Source: Chloroflexota bacterium (GTDB lineage Bacteria; Chloroflexota; Chloroflexia; Thermomicrobiales; JADLAZ01). From it: a DNA stretch of 24,045 nucleotides. Positions 14,253 to 22,600 of this stretch are shown here, piece after piece; position 1 is the stretch's first letter; every line of letters begins with the position of its first letter. A program made the position numbers and the translations under genes. The notes beneath the pieces were generated by a model. The model searched no databases and was not told where the DNA came from. It worked only from the letters and a program-made list of their open reading frames with translations. The DNA is taken from positions 1-24,045 of the forward strand of contig JADLAZ010000005.1 in the NCBI GenBank assembly GCA_020849725.1. The letters run 5' to 3'.

Positions 14253-15131
14253 TCAACGGTGCGGGTCAGACTCAGTCGCACGGTCGGGCGCCGGGTGTTC
14301 GCCCCATCGCCACAGGCGCGCGGCGGTCTCGCCCAACACCCAGTGTTGCTCGTCGGCCGTCAGATCGACGGCCTCGGCGAACAGGTCGACGGCCTGCCGG
14401 TAGGTGATCTTCGGATTGTATTGCTCGGTTGGGAAGTTGCTGCCGTAGAGGCAGCGCTGCGGGCCAAACGCATCGATGACCGCGCGCATCATCCAGTGGA
14501 TGTCGCGAAAGGGGTAGGGTTGCTCGCTCGCCACTCCATAGAAGGTCAGCTTGGCATACACATTCGGGTGGCGCGCCAGGGCCAGGACTGGCGCGAGCGT
14601 CGGCGTTGGCGGATTCAGCTCCGGCCCACCGATGTAGCCGCAGTGGTCAAGGATAATCGGCAGCGTGGGGAACTCCTCGGCTCGACGCGCCAGCTGCGGA
14701 TACTCATCCAGTGTCGCACAGGCGTCGAGCGCGATGCCCAACTCCGCCGCCTTCGCCCAGAGTGGCGTAGTGGCCGGGTCGGTGTAGGGCCCCAGGTCGA
14801 AGCAGCGGCCATGGATCCTCAGGCCGGAGACACCATGCTGACGCACCCAGTGTTCCAGGCGAGTGGGACCATCGGCCGCACGCGGATCGATCAGGACGGC
14901 GACGGCCAACCAGGAGCGGTTGGCAGGCAGGATATCCAACACATAGCGCATGTCCCAGCGGTAGGGCCAGGGTGAGATCGTGACGGCCCGATCGACGCCA
15001 GCGGCCGTCATCTGCGCTCGGAGCAGGTCAACCGAGCCATCAGTCAGGGGGCGATAGGCGGCCGTCGGATCGGCGAGCGGGTAGTGGACGGTATCGGGTG
15101 CGAAGAGGTGGGTGTGCGAATCAACGATCAT
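14253..15131 (-). CDS. Amidohydrolase-2 family metal-dependent hydrolase / lactonase-like protein
   Basis: A 292-residue TIM-barrel protein of the amidohydrolase-2 (COG2159/COG3618-like) group, which includes sugar lactonases and decarboxylases. Barrel signatures: strand 1 DSHTHLF with His6 and His8, RIHGR with His107 at mid-barrel, and LDHCGYIGG with His163. The last-strand acid is replaced: CLYGSNFPTEQ has Asn232 where G-(S/T)-D-x-P is usual. Some lactonases of this group work without metal, so the change need not mean loss of activity. ATG 15131 is fixed by AGGAGG 4 nt upstream. It lies upstream of the Ldh2-dehydratase operon on the same strand but 229 nt away, so transcription may be separate. 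A candidate promoter with TTGCGG and TACAGT lies about 45-75 nt before the ATG. Confidence 0.88.
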   Translation of the reverse strand: MIVDSHTHLFAPDTVHYPLADPTAAYRPLTDGSVDLLRAQMTAAGVDRAVTISPWPYRWDMRYVLDILPANRSWLAVAVLIDPRAADGPTRLEHWVRQHGVSGLRIHGRCFDLGPYTDPATTPLWAKAAELGIALDACATLDEYPQLARRAEEFPTLPIILDHCGYIGGPELNPPTPTLAPVLALARHPNVYAKLTFYGVASEQPYPFRDIHWMMRAVIDAFGPQRCLYGSNFPTEQYNPKITYRQAVDLFAEAVDLTADEQHWVLGETAARLWRWGEHPAPDRATESDPHR

Positions 15132-15176
15132 GTCGCCTCCTGACTGCGTGCTGTCCGTAGCCAGCCCCATCGCCTC

Positions 15177-15206
15177 ACTGTAGTGTATTGTTGCGCTGGG
15201 CCGCAA
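15177..15206 (-). promoter_or_regulatory. Possible promoter of the amidohydrolase gene
   Basis: Minus-strand TTGCGG (15201-15206), an 18-nt spacer and TACAGT (15177-15182). This is the most AT-rich patch of the region, and it would place the start of transcription about 40 nt before the ATG. The same TTGCGG box occurs at the matching edge of repeat copy B. Confidence 0.4.
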
Positions 15207-15383
15207 CGGCGCCCGCGGAAGTGAGTGCGCGGCGGTCGTGGTCGGCGGTTCCAACCGCGCCTGGAGGGCCTGTCGGCCACGAAGCCTGCCGGCGCGCGCT
15301 GGCCCCGAGCCGAACCCAGTCCGCGACGGCGGTCGTTGTGGCGCCGCGGCGCCCCCAGGCGCGACGTCAGTCACCGGCCCAAC
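15201..15383. repeat. Diverged intergenic repeat, copy A
   Basis: Shares ordered blocks with 18372-18570: CCGCAAC at the left edge, GAGTGCGCG, CGGCGGT, GGCCACGAAG followed by GCCGGCGCG, and GGCGCGACGTCAG. Spacing between the last two anchors is 83 nt here and 80 nt in copy B. A small hairpin GCGGT-TCCA-ACCGC (15245-15258) has a counterpart in copy B. Confidence 0.7.
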
Positions 15384-15511
15384 CCACGGCGCCGGACCCA
15401 GACACCGCTCCTGAGGAACAGACCGGCAGCGCGCGCTCCCAGAAGACCGACACGGACCGCGGCCCGTCGCGCTAACCGCGGTCGCCGATCACGCCGGAAT
15501 GGAGACGCCAC

Positions 15512-16318
15512 ATGCGACCACGAACGCCTATCTGGCAACGCCTCCGCCGCGATGAGATCGCCGCCTGTCGTGAGGCCGGCGCCGTCGTCCTGCTGCCCCT
15601 CGGCTCCACCGAGCAGCACGGGGCGCATCTGCCGGTCGATGTTGATCTGGTCTGCGTAACAGCGGTCTGCCAGCAGGCCGCCGAGCAGGCGACTGGCTTC
15701 CCGATCCTGGTCGCGCCGGGCGTGTGGTCGGGCTACTCACCGCATCACATGGACTACGCCGGGTCACTGACGCTCAGCGTCGCGACCTTTCAGGCCGTGG
15801 TGCGCGAGACCGCCCAGGCAATCGGGCATCATGGTTTCGACAAGATCATCCTGGTCAACGGCCACGGCGGCAATGTGTCCCTCATGGCCACCGTGGCCGC
15901 GCAGGCGACGACCAGCGGCCAGCCGCTGGCCTACTGCTCCTGGTGGGACCTCATCAAGGACGACTTCACCACCATCCTGACCGGCGACACCAAGGGTGTT
16001 GGGCACGCCTGCGAGGCCGAAACGTCGCTCTACCTGCATCTGGTCGGCGAGGGGGTCAATATGGCCGCCGCCGTGCGCGACGATCGGTGGCCATTCCTGC
16101 CCGGCTTCGACGAGGGACTGCTGCGTGGGACCGGGGTCGCGCTGCCGCCCCTGCTGGGCGCCTGGACGAGCGGCGTCCACGGCGACCCAACGCAGGCCAG
16201 CGCCGAGAAGGGTCGGCAACTGGTCGAGTTGGCCAGCAAGCGGCTGGCCGACTTCTGCGCCGGCTACCGGCTGGCCGACGTCAGTGGCGCGCCCCGCATG
16301 TATCCCGCCTCGTCGTGA
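15512..16318 (+). CDS. Creatininase-family amidohydrolase
   Basis: A 268-residue protein of the creatininase/MftE/ArfB superfamily, metal enzymes that open cyclic amides or remove formyl or peptide groups. Metal-site motifs are intact: Glu34 and His36 in LGSTEQHGAHLP, Asp45 in PVDVDLV, His118 in LVNGHGGN, and an acidic residue in GHACEAETS (about 168-170). The second half, with GDTKGVGHACEAETS and SGVHGDPTQASAEKGRQL, is typical of the bacterial group annotated as creatininase family; true creatininase has NGHYEN rather than NGHGGN, so creatinine is unlikely as substrate. GGAG lies 7 nt before the ATG. It converges with the CocE-type gene 40 nt downstream. Secure as a family, open as to substrate. 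Confidence 0.93.
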   Translation: MRPRTPIWQRLRRDEIAACREAGAVVLLPLGSTEQHGAHLPVDVDLVCVTAVCQQAAEQATGFPILVAPGVWSGYSPHHMDYAGSLTLSVATFQAVVRETAQAIGHHGFDKIILVNGHGGNVSLMATVAAQATTSGQPLAYCSWWDLIKDDFTTILTGDTKGVGHACEAETSLYLHLVGEGVNMAAAVRDDRWPFLPGFDEGLLRGTGVALPPLLGAWTSGVHGDPTQASAEKGRQLVELASKRLADFCAGYRLADVSGAPRMYPASS

Positions 16319-16358
16319 GGCCGGGGGCGCACGACGCTACGCGCGGCCCGGCGGACGG

Positions 16359-18293
16359 CTACCAGTCCTTGCTCCAGCGGCGGCGATAGAACGGCGTGCC
16401 GTCCAGATCGATTTCGACCTCGATCGCGATCTGGTTGAGCAGGACGACATTCTGCACCCGCACCTCGATGGCGCTGGCGGCCCGCTCCAGCCGCATGACC
16501 GCTGTCTCGCGCGCATTGGCGCGGTCGGGATGATCGGCGTCGACCGTCATGCTGAAGCGTTGCTGACGCACCAGGACCGCGCCCGGCTCGACCTGGGTGC
16601 GCCCCCAGCGCTCGCCTTCGACAGTCACAGTCGGCTCGGTTAGCGCCTGGACCACCCGGTAGCGGGCGCCACTCTCCAACTGGCTCGCCGGTCGATAGTC
16701 GACGGCCGGCGGGAGGACCGGCGCCGGCAGTGGGGTGGCGGCCGGCGGCGCCACCGGGAGCCGCAGCCGCGTGGCATACGGCGCCATCCGGTGGATGCTC
16801 AGGGCGTAGTGCCGCGGCGTCGGCCAGATGTAGGGGAAGTTGGCGCCGCTGATGACCAGACGCAGCCGGTGGCCAGGCGCGCACCGGTAGCAGGTGCCGC
16901 GCAGGGGCAGACTGGCCAGATAGACCGGCTGCCCATCGTGCTGCCCGACAGCGCTGGCGCGAGCGGCATTCAGGTTCTCATGCGTGATCAGGAAGGAGCG
17001 GCCGTCAGGCTGAACCTCGCACAGCTTGGCGACCAGGTTGATGTCGGCCAGTGGCGCGTCGGTCGAGAAATAGAGGTCGACGATCGGGCTGCCGGCCAGT
17101 TCGAGCGGCTCGACCAGCGGCAGGCCGGTGGAGACCTGGCCGAGATGATCGTCGGCGCTCTGGTCGGCCGGATAGACGATGCCCAGCGCGCAGGCATCGT
17201 AGGCCAGGCTCGCCACGCCGGCCCGCGCGTCGTAGGCATAGCCGGCGGCCGGCGCCGCTGTAGGCGCTGGCGTCAGCGTCTGATCGGCGCCCGGAAAGAA
17301 GGTCCGCTCGACACAGCGCGCGGGCGGCCACTCCGCCTCGTGCCGCCAGTGGTCGGCGCCCTGGACATAGATGGTCGCCGCTGGCTCGCGCTCGACACCC
17401 GTGTCGATCTCCTTCAGCCAGCGGTCCCACCAGCGATCCATCTCGGCGATAGCGCCAACCGGCGCCCGCATGGCATCGTCCGGCAACTCGTGTTTCCAGG
17501 GGCCGATCAGCAGCCGGCGCGGACCACGGACGCCATTGAAGACGCGCACCGTGTCGTCGGGATAGGCGTCGTGCCAGCCGCCGATGATGAAGGTCGGCGT
17601 CTCGATCTGGCCGGGATCGATGATCTGCTCCTGCCAGTAACCGGGCCAGGGCGGCGGGCCATGCCAGACCAGATGCCAGGGCGTATTGCCGTCCAGGCGC
17701 TCGCGCCACCGCCGCTGCCAGAGGCCATCCTCGCTCTGGCCGCGCAAGGGCGGCAGCAGATTATTGGCCGTCATCATCGGCCCCCAGTGCGGGTCGGCCC
17801 AGAACATCAGTCGCGAGCCACGATGGACAAATAGCGATTCCCAGTTGTCGTCGCTGGCATGAACCGGCGCGATGGCTCGCAGGTGCGGCGGCCGGGTCGA
17901 CGCCACGGCCAGGGTAGTGATGCCGCCATAGGACAGACCCCACATGCCGACCGCGCCGGTGCACCACGGCTGCGCCGCCATCCACTCCACTGCCTCGTGG
18001 CCGTCGTGCCGCTCCCGACCCTGAAAGGGGTACGGATTGACACCGGACGAGCCGCCGATGCCGCGAAAGTCGAGCTGGAGCACGGCGTAGCCACGGGCGG
18101 CAAAGTGCCGCTGGATGCCCTCCAGCCGGCCACGGCCGCCCCAGCCATCCTTGAGGTAGGGGATGAAGGTGAGGATCGCGGGATAGCGTCCGCCATCGGC
18201 CAGCGGCGCCGGCAGCAGCAGGTTGCCGCTGAGCGTCGTCCCGTCGGCCAGCGGCACGGCCACGTCATAGATGATGCTGACCGACGCCGACAT
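16359..18293 (-). CDS. CocE/NonD-type serine hydrolase (X-Pro dipeptidyl-peptidase S15 family)
   Basis: A 644-residue alpha/beta hydrolase with cap and C-terminal jelly-roll domains, related to cocaine esterase and X-prolyl dipeptidyl peptidases; the family cleaves esters or amides after Pro. The catalytic triad is readable: Ser121 in MWGLSYGGITT, Asp242 in IGGWHDAYPDD and His268 in IGPWKHELPD. LDFRGIGGSSG (75-85) is the family strand-turn. The C-terminal X-Pro_C module covers about 290-530 (GSPIVDLYFSTDAPLADINLVAKL), followed by a further ~110 residues ending in FYRRRWSKDW that are less typical. ATG 18293 has GGGAGGG about 6 nt upstream; no signal peptide is evident, so it is probably cytoplasmic. 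Convergent with the creatininase-family gene, divergent from the SDR gene. Confidence 0.92.
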   Translation of the reverse strand: MSASVSIIYDVAVPLADGTTLSGNLLLPAPLADGGRYPAILTFIPYLKDGWGGRGRLEGIQRHFAARGYAVLQLDFRGIGGSSGVNPYPFQGRERHDGHEAVEWMAAQPWCTGAVGMWGLSYGGITTLAVASTRPPHLRAIAPVHASDDNWESLFVHRGSRLMFWADPHWGPMMTANNLLPPLRGQSEDGLWQRRWRERLDGNTPWHLVWHGPPPWPGYWQEQIIDPGQIETPTFIIGGWHDAYPDDTVRVFNGVRGPRRLLIGPWKHELPDDAMRAPVGAIAEMDRWWDRWLKEIDTGVEREPAATIYVQGADHWRHEAEWPPARCVERTFFPGADQTLTPAPTAAPAAGYAYDARAGVASLAYDACALGIVYPADQSADDHLGQVSTGLPLVEPLELAGSPIVDLYFSTDAPLADINLVAKLCEVQPDGRSFLITHENLNAARASAVGQHDGQPVYLASLPLRGTCYRCAPGHRLRLVISGANFPYIWPTPRHYALSIHRMAPYATRLRLPVAPPAATPLPAPVLPPAVDYRPASQLESGARYRVVQALTEPTVTVEGERWGRTQVEPGAVLVRQQRFSMTVDADHPDRANARETAVMRLERAASAIEVRVQNVVLLNQIAIEVEIDLDGTPFYRRRWSKDW

Positions 18294-18348
18294 GGCCGTC
18301 CCTCCCTCGATCCGGTTAACTGAACCTGGCCGCAGTGGTGGCTGGATT

Positions 18349-18377
18349 AGCCTAGCCCCAGCCAGGCGCGCCCGCAA
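18349..18377 (-). promoter_or_regulatory. Possible promoter of the CocE-type gene
   Basis: Minus-strand TTGCGG (18372-18377), a 17-nt spacer and TAGGCT (18349-18354), placing a start of transcription about 50 nt before the ATG. The -35-like box is the same hexamer, at the same edge of the repeat, as that in front of the amidohydrolase gene. Confidence 0.35.
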
Positions 18378-18570
18378 CCGGCGGCGCCGCCACGAGTGCG
18401 CGTCAAAGTCGTGCGCGGCAGGCCGGTGGCCGGCGGTCGAAACTGCGTCTGGGGGGCGCTGCGTGGCCACGAAGTCCGCCGGCGCGGACTGGGCTGGGCC
18501 CGGGCCAACCCGCGGCGGCGGGTTCGTGGCGGTCAGGCCCCGCCGGCGCGACGTCAGGTGCTGGCCCCGG
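18372..18570. repeat. Diverged intergenic repeat, copy B
   Basis: Direct-orientation counterpart of 15201-15383, with the same ordered blocks (CCGCAAC, GAGTGCGCG, CGGCGGT, GGCCACGAAG, GGCGCGACGTCAG) and an extra ~15 nt near the left end. The hairpin equivalent is GCGGT-CGAA-ACTGC (18433-18446), where one stem pair has become G-T and the loop has changed. Confidence 0.7.
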
Positions 18571-18698
18571 ACCCGTCACGCAGGCATGTGACGCGCATCC
18601 CGCCGCCACTGCCAGGATGTCGCTATGGCGACACTCGACGTCGATCTCCTGAGGCGCATCTCGGCGCGCTGATGCGCTCTCATGACGGCGGGCTTGCA

Positions 18699-18733
18699 GG
18701 TCAGCGCCGGACGACGGCGCTCCGGCGCTGACC
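18699..18733. repeat. Perfect 13-bp inverted repeat with 9-nt loop
   Basis: GGTCAGCGCCGGA (18699-18711), a 9-nt loop, then TCCGGCGCTGACC (18721-18733). It stands about 90 nt before the SDR start codon, upstream of any transcript end, so it is more likely a regulatory palindrome or transcribed hairpin than a terminator. Confidence 0.85.
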
Positions 18734-18825
18734 GCCTGTTGCACCGGGGCAGATCTGCGACAATGACCACCGAGCAATGGCGCTCATGCGTCCACTGATT
18801 CGTCACGTGTGGCAAGGGGGTTGAG

Positions 18826-19614
18826 ATGCGTCTGGATGGCAAAGTCGCGCTGATCACCGGGGCGTCGCGCGGTATTGGTCGGGGCACGGCTATCGCCTTC
18901 GCTCGCGAGGGGGCGAAGGTCGCCGTCAACTACAACTCCTCGGAGGAGGGCGCGCGCGAGACGGTGGCGACGATCCGCGCCGCCGGCGGCGAGGCCGACC
19001 TGTTCTACGCCGACATGGGCGAGACGCGCCAGATCGCGGCGCTGTTTCCGGCCGTCGTCGCTCGCTTCGGCCGGCTTGATATTTATGTCAATAATGCCAA
19101 CGCCGGCCGGCGGCGCGGCGGTGGGTGGACGCACTATCTGGACGTGACTGAGGAGCAGGTGGAGCAGGGGCTGTATCTCAGCTTCCGAGCGGCCTTCGTC
19201 GGCGGGCAGCACGCCGCGCGCCAGATGATCGCCCAGGGCGGCGGCGGCGCAATCATCAATATCACGTCGGTCCATCAGGAACGTGCCTGGGCGCACGACG
19301 CGATCTACGGCTCGATGAAGGCGGCTGTCAGGCGGCTGACGATGAGTCAGGCGCGCGAGTTGGCCGAGCATCGCATCCGCGTCAACGCCATCGCACCAGG
19401 GTTCATCGACGTGCGGCTCCACCCCGGGGAGCGCGGCGAGGGCTACGACCAGGCCAACGTGCAGATCCTCGGCGAGGTGCCGCTCGGCGCCGGCAAGCCG
19501 GAGGACATCGCCATGGCCGCCGTCTACCTCGCCTCTGACGAGTCGCGCTACGTCACCGGCACGTGCCTGCTGGTCGACGGCGGCATGCTGGTGCCGCCGC
19601 TGGCCACCGTCTGA
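18826..19614 (+). CDS. Classical SDR-family oxidoreductase (FabG/glucose dehydrogenase-like)
   Basis: A 262-residue short-chain dehydrogenase/reductase with full length for the classical class. The cofactor motif is TGASRGIG (11-18), Asn35 and Ser38-Ser39 (NYNSSEEGA) after strand 2 suggest NADP, and catalytic Ser148 (NITSVHQ), Tyr161 and Lys165 (YGSMK) are in place. Two departures: the usual NNAG is NNANAG (89-94), and the active-site Asn of the helix 4 region (v-N-L-x-G) aligns with Ser119 in YLSFRAAF. AAGGGGG lies 5 nt before the ATG. Family members include 3-oxoacyl-ACP reductases and sugar or alcohol dehydrogenases; neighbours handling sugar acids favour a sugar or polyol role, which is an inference. 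Confidence 0.93.
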   Translation: MRLDGKVALITGASRGIGRGTAIAFAREGAKVAVNYNSSEEGARETVATIRAAGGEADLFYADMGETRQIAALFPAVVARFGRLDIYVNNANAGRRRGGGWTHYLDVTEEQVEQGLYLSFRAAFVGGQHAARQMIAQGGGGAIINITSVHQERAWAHDAIYGSMKAAVRRLTMSQARELAEHRIRVNAIAPGFIDVRLHPGERGEGYDQANVQILGEVPLGAGKPEDIAMAAVYLASDESRYVTGTCLLVDGGMLVPPLATV

Positions 19615-19651
19615 TGGAGGTGAGCGGCGCGCGGCGGGTGGGAACGCTCCG

Positions 19652-22600
19652 TCATGGCCCGGTCGTGAACACCGCCAGCGCGCTCGTCTTCCAGTAGCCA
19701 GGGTTGGCCGCGTTGCGCGCGCCGACTTGCCAGCGGTGGACGGTGCTCGGGTCCAGCGTCAGCGGCGTGGGCAGCGCGTCCAGCCGCAGCCGGTAGAGCG
19801 GTGGGCCACTAACGGACGGCACGCGCTCCAGATCGGCGGCGGCGACCTCCAGCGTCAGGACCGTTGCCCAGTTCGCCTTCATCACGACCTGGAAGCGGGT
19901 GGCGGTGGCCGCCGTGCCCTCGCCCGGGTCCTGCCAGTCGAGGACGGCGTGGGCGCGGTCGACGGCGGGGGCGGTGGTGGTTGGCGCGACCAGGGCCGGC
20001 GGCGGCGGTGCGGTCGGGCGGACGGTGGCCGTGGTCGTGGGCGTCGCGACCGGCGTGCTGGTCCAGACCGGGATGGTCGTCGGCGTGTGGGTCGCCACCG
20101 GGCTGGCCGGTGGTGGCGGCGTGACGGTCGGCGTGGCCGCGCCGGTGTCGACCGTCAGGCTGGCGCCGGTGGTGAAGGTGCGCTGGGCGGCGTTCTTCCA
20201 GTAGGTGATGGCGCCGTTGCGACCGCCGACCTGCCAATTGTAGAGCGTGTTTGGCGTAAAGGCGGTCAGCTCGGCCGGCGTGAGCGTGTAGGCGTACTCC
20301 GTGCCGCTCGGTCCACTGCCGACGACGGTGAAGGCGCTGGCCGGCCGCTCGGCGAGCAGCCTGGTGGCGCCGCCCTGGCGCACGTGCAGCCGGAAGTGGC
20401 TGGCGGCGGCCGCGCCCAGGCCGGGGTCGCGCCAGTGCAGGACGGTGGGCGCGCCGAGGACGACACCGCTCGCGCCATTGTTTGGGCTGAGCAACACCGG
20501 CAGCGCCGGCGGCGTCGGCGTGACGGCCGGCGTCACCGTGGCAGTACGTGTCGGTGTGTCGGCCGGGGTGATGGTCGGCGTGTCAGTCGGGGTCGCACTG
20601 GGCGTGTCGGTGGCGGTCGGCGTTGGGACCGCGGTGTCCGCGGGCGTCACCGAGGGAGTCACGGTCAGCGTGTTTGTCGGCGTCATTGCCGGCGTCGGCG
20701 TCCAGGTCGCTGGCGGCGTCGGGGTGGCTGGTGGCGTGGCGGTCGGGTCAGCCACACGGCCGTAGACCTCGACCTCTTGCAGGTCACCGAGTTTGCCGAC
20801 GGGACCGGTGTTGACCAGGCTCAGGCGGATGGCGCGAAGTGGCTGGTCCGGCACCGCCAGACCGCGCCAACTGAAGCCCCACCCACCGGTTGTCGCCACT
20901 GGGTAGGATGGCGCGAGCGGCGCAAAGGTCGTCCCATCCACCGAGCCTTCGACCGTCAGCTCCTGCAACCAGGTCGCCGTGCCGACACGCCAGCGGATCT
21001 GGTCTACCGTCACGGCCGCGCCCAGGCTGATCGTCACCGAGGCGCTGGCCGGGGGTGCGCTGCTTGAGTAAGGCGTCTCCCAGCCGGTCTGCACGTTACC
21101 GTCGACCAACCGCGCCGGCTCTTTGCCGGCGGCGCTGACGCTGGCGGTCACCTGGTTGGCCGCCAGCGTCAGCCGCGGAGCGCCTGGCGGGGTGGCGGTG
21201 GGGGTCGGCGTGCGCGTTGCCGAGGGGGTCGGTGTGGCTGTTGGCGTCGGGGTGGGCGCGGCCGGATCCAGGAGCGGGCGCGGCGCGGGCGGCGCCTCCC
21301 CCGGCCGGTAGACCTTGACCGCCAGGTCGCGCACGAAGGTTGGCAGCGCCAGCATCAGTTGACCATCGGCCGCCGTCACGTCGCGACTGTCGACCATGTC
21401 CCCGGTCTGCGGGTCGGTGAACTCGACGCGATAGCTCCCATCCGTCAGCGGCGCCTGGACCGTCAGGCCGGCGGCCGGCGCAATGGCGCTGTCGTCATCC
21501 TCGGTCCACGACGCGTTGCGGTTGTAGAAGGAGAGCAACGCCCGCGTGGGGCCAACATACCCCCCGCCATCCACCGTTTCGCCAATATCCATCGACTGGA
21601 AGGTCAGGTCGCGCAGGTAGGGCAACTCGGGGCCAAGCCAGGCGCTGAAGCGGGAGTAGTTCGGTCGGATGTCGTCGGGCGGGTCGAACCACCAGTTCAG
21701 CCGCCACAGCAGCGGCGGGCCGGCCGTCCCGCCGATGAGGAACGGCGCCCACAACGCATGATGATTGAGCCGGCGCAACTTGGGGCGATCGGGGCCCGGC
21801 TGGTCCGGCGGCGGGTAGGCGTCGTCGTCATGGTAGCCGTACTCGCCCAGCAGGTAGCCGCGCGCCGTGTTGGCCACCGCCCAGCGCGCGTCAGTCACCC
21901 AGTTGTGGACCGTCTGCGGATCGGTGCTGTACCAGTGGGGCTGGACACTGTCGAGCATCGGCAGCGTCCGGAAGGTGCGCCGTCCCTCGTTATCGGTGGA
22001 GAACTTGCCGAAGGCGGCGAAGCTGGTGGCCGTCAGCGGCCGGCGGGGCGCCACCCGGAACAAGGCGGTGACCATCTCGTCGTGCCACGCGGCCAGGGCC
22101 GCCTTAGCCGTCTCATCGGTGCTGCCGGCGATCAGCCAGGGCGAGATCGCCTCCAGCGGCCGGTCAAACTGACCCTGGTCGAGCTCGTTCCAGAACTCCA
22201 CGGTCGCCAGGCTCGTGTAGGCCCCGTACCGTGCGCCGACATAGCGCACATAGTTGCGCGCCAGTCGCCGCGCCTCGGCATCCTGCCAGAAGGTGGCCGC
22301 TGGCGCATCGGGCGCCAGGTAGGGGTTGTTGGCCCGCCAGTCGCTAAATTGCTGCGGTGTGAACAGCGTCAACTGGAGATACACGCCCTCGTCACGCGCC
22401 GCGGTCAGCAGACGGTCGAGCCGGTAGCCGGACGTCGCCAGGTAGCGACCTGGTCCGGCCCCCTGGCCCTGGATCTGCTGGGAGATACGCAGGTTGCCGG
22501 TCCACTCCAGCGCGAAGTTGGCCGCCGACCCGGACGGCAGCCAGACGCGGGCGTAGTTCATCCCGGCCGCTGCCAAACCGGCCAGGTGCTGCGGATAGAA

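Larger units (their letters stand above)
15132..15511. other. Divergent intergenic region with promoter and repeat copy A
   Basis: These 380 nt lie between the amidohydrolase gene (minus) and the creatininase-family gene (plus). They contain a possible minus-strand promoter and copy A of the diverged repeat (listed separately). The final ~125 nt before the creatininase start show no clear promoter. Confidence 0.6.
18294..18825. other. Divergent intergenic region with repeat copy B and a hairpin
   Basis: These 532 nt lie between the CocE-type gene (minus) and the SDR gene (plus). They hold a possible minus-strand promoter, copy B of the diverged repeat and a 13-bp hairpin at 18699-18733, all listed separately. 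No start-proximal promoter for the SDR gene fits well; TTGCAC and GACAAT occur but only 14 nt apart. Confidence 0.6.

Noticed and set aside
15132..15374. 5' extension of the amidohydrolase frame
   Set aside because: It would translate the promoter and repeat region; the AGGAGG-preceded ATG at 15131 begins exactly at the family's conserved first strand.
16319..16358. Possible bidirectional terminator between the creatininase-family and CocE-type genes
   Set aside because: Only a 6-bp GCCGGG/CCCGGC pairing with a loop over 20 nt and no T-run on either strand.
20504..20749. Possible CRISPR-like or tandem array of GTCGGCGTG units
   Set aside because: Unit spacing is irregular and the minus-strand translation is a continuous Thr/Pro linker inside a secreted enzyme.
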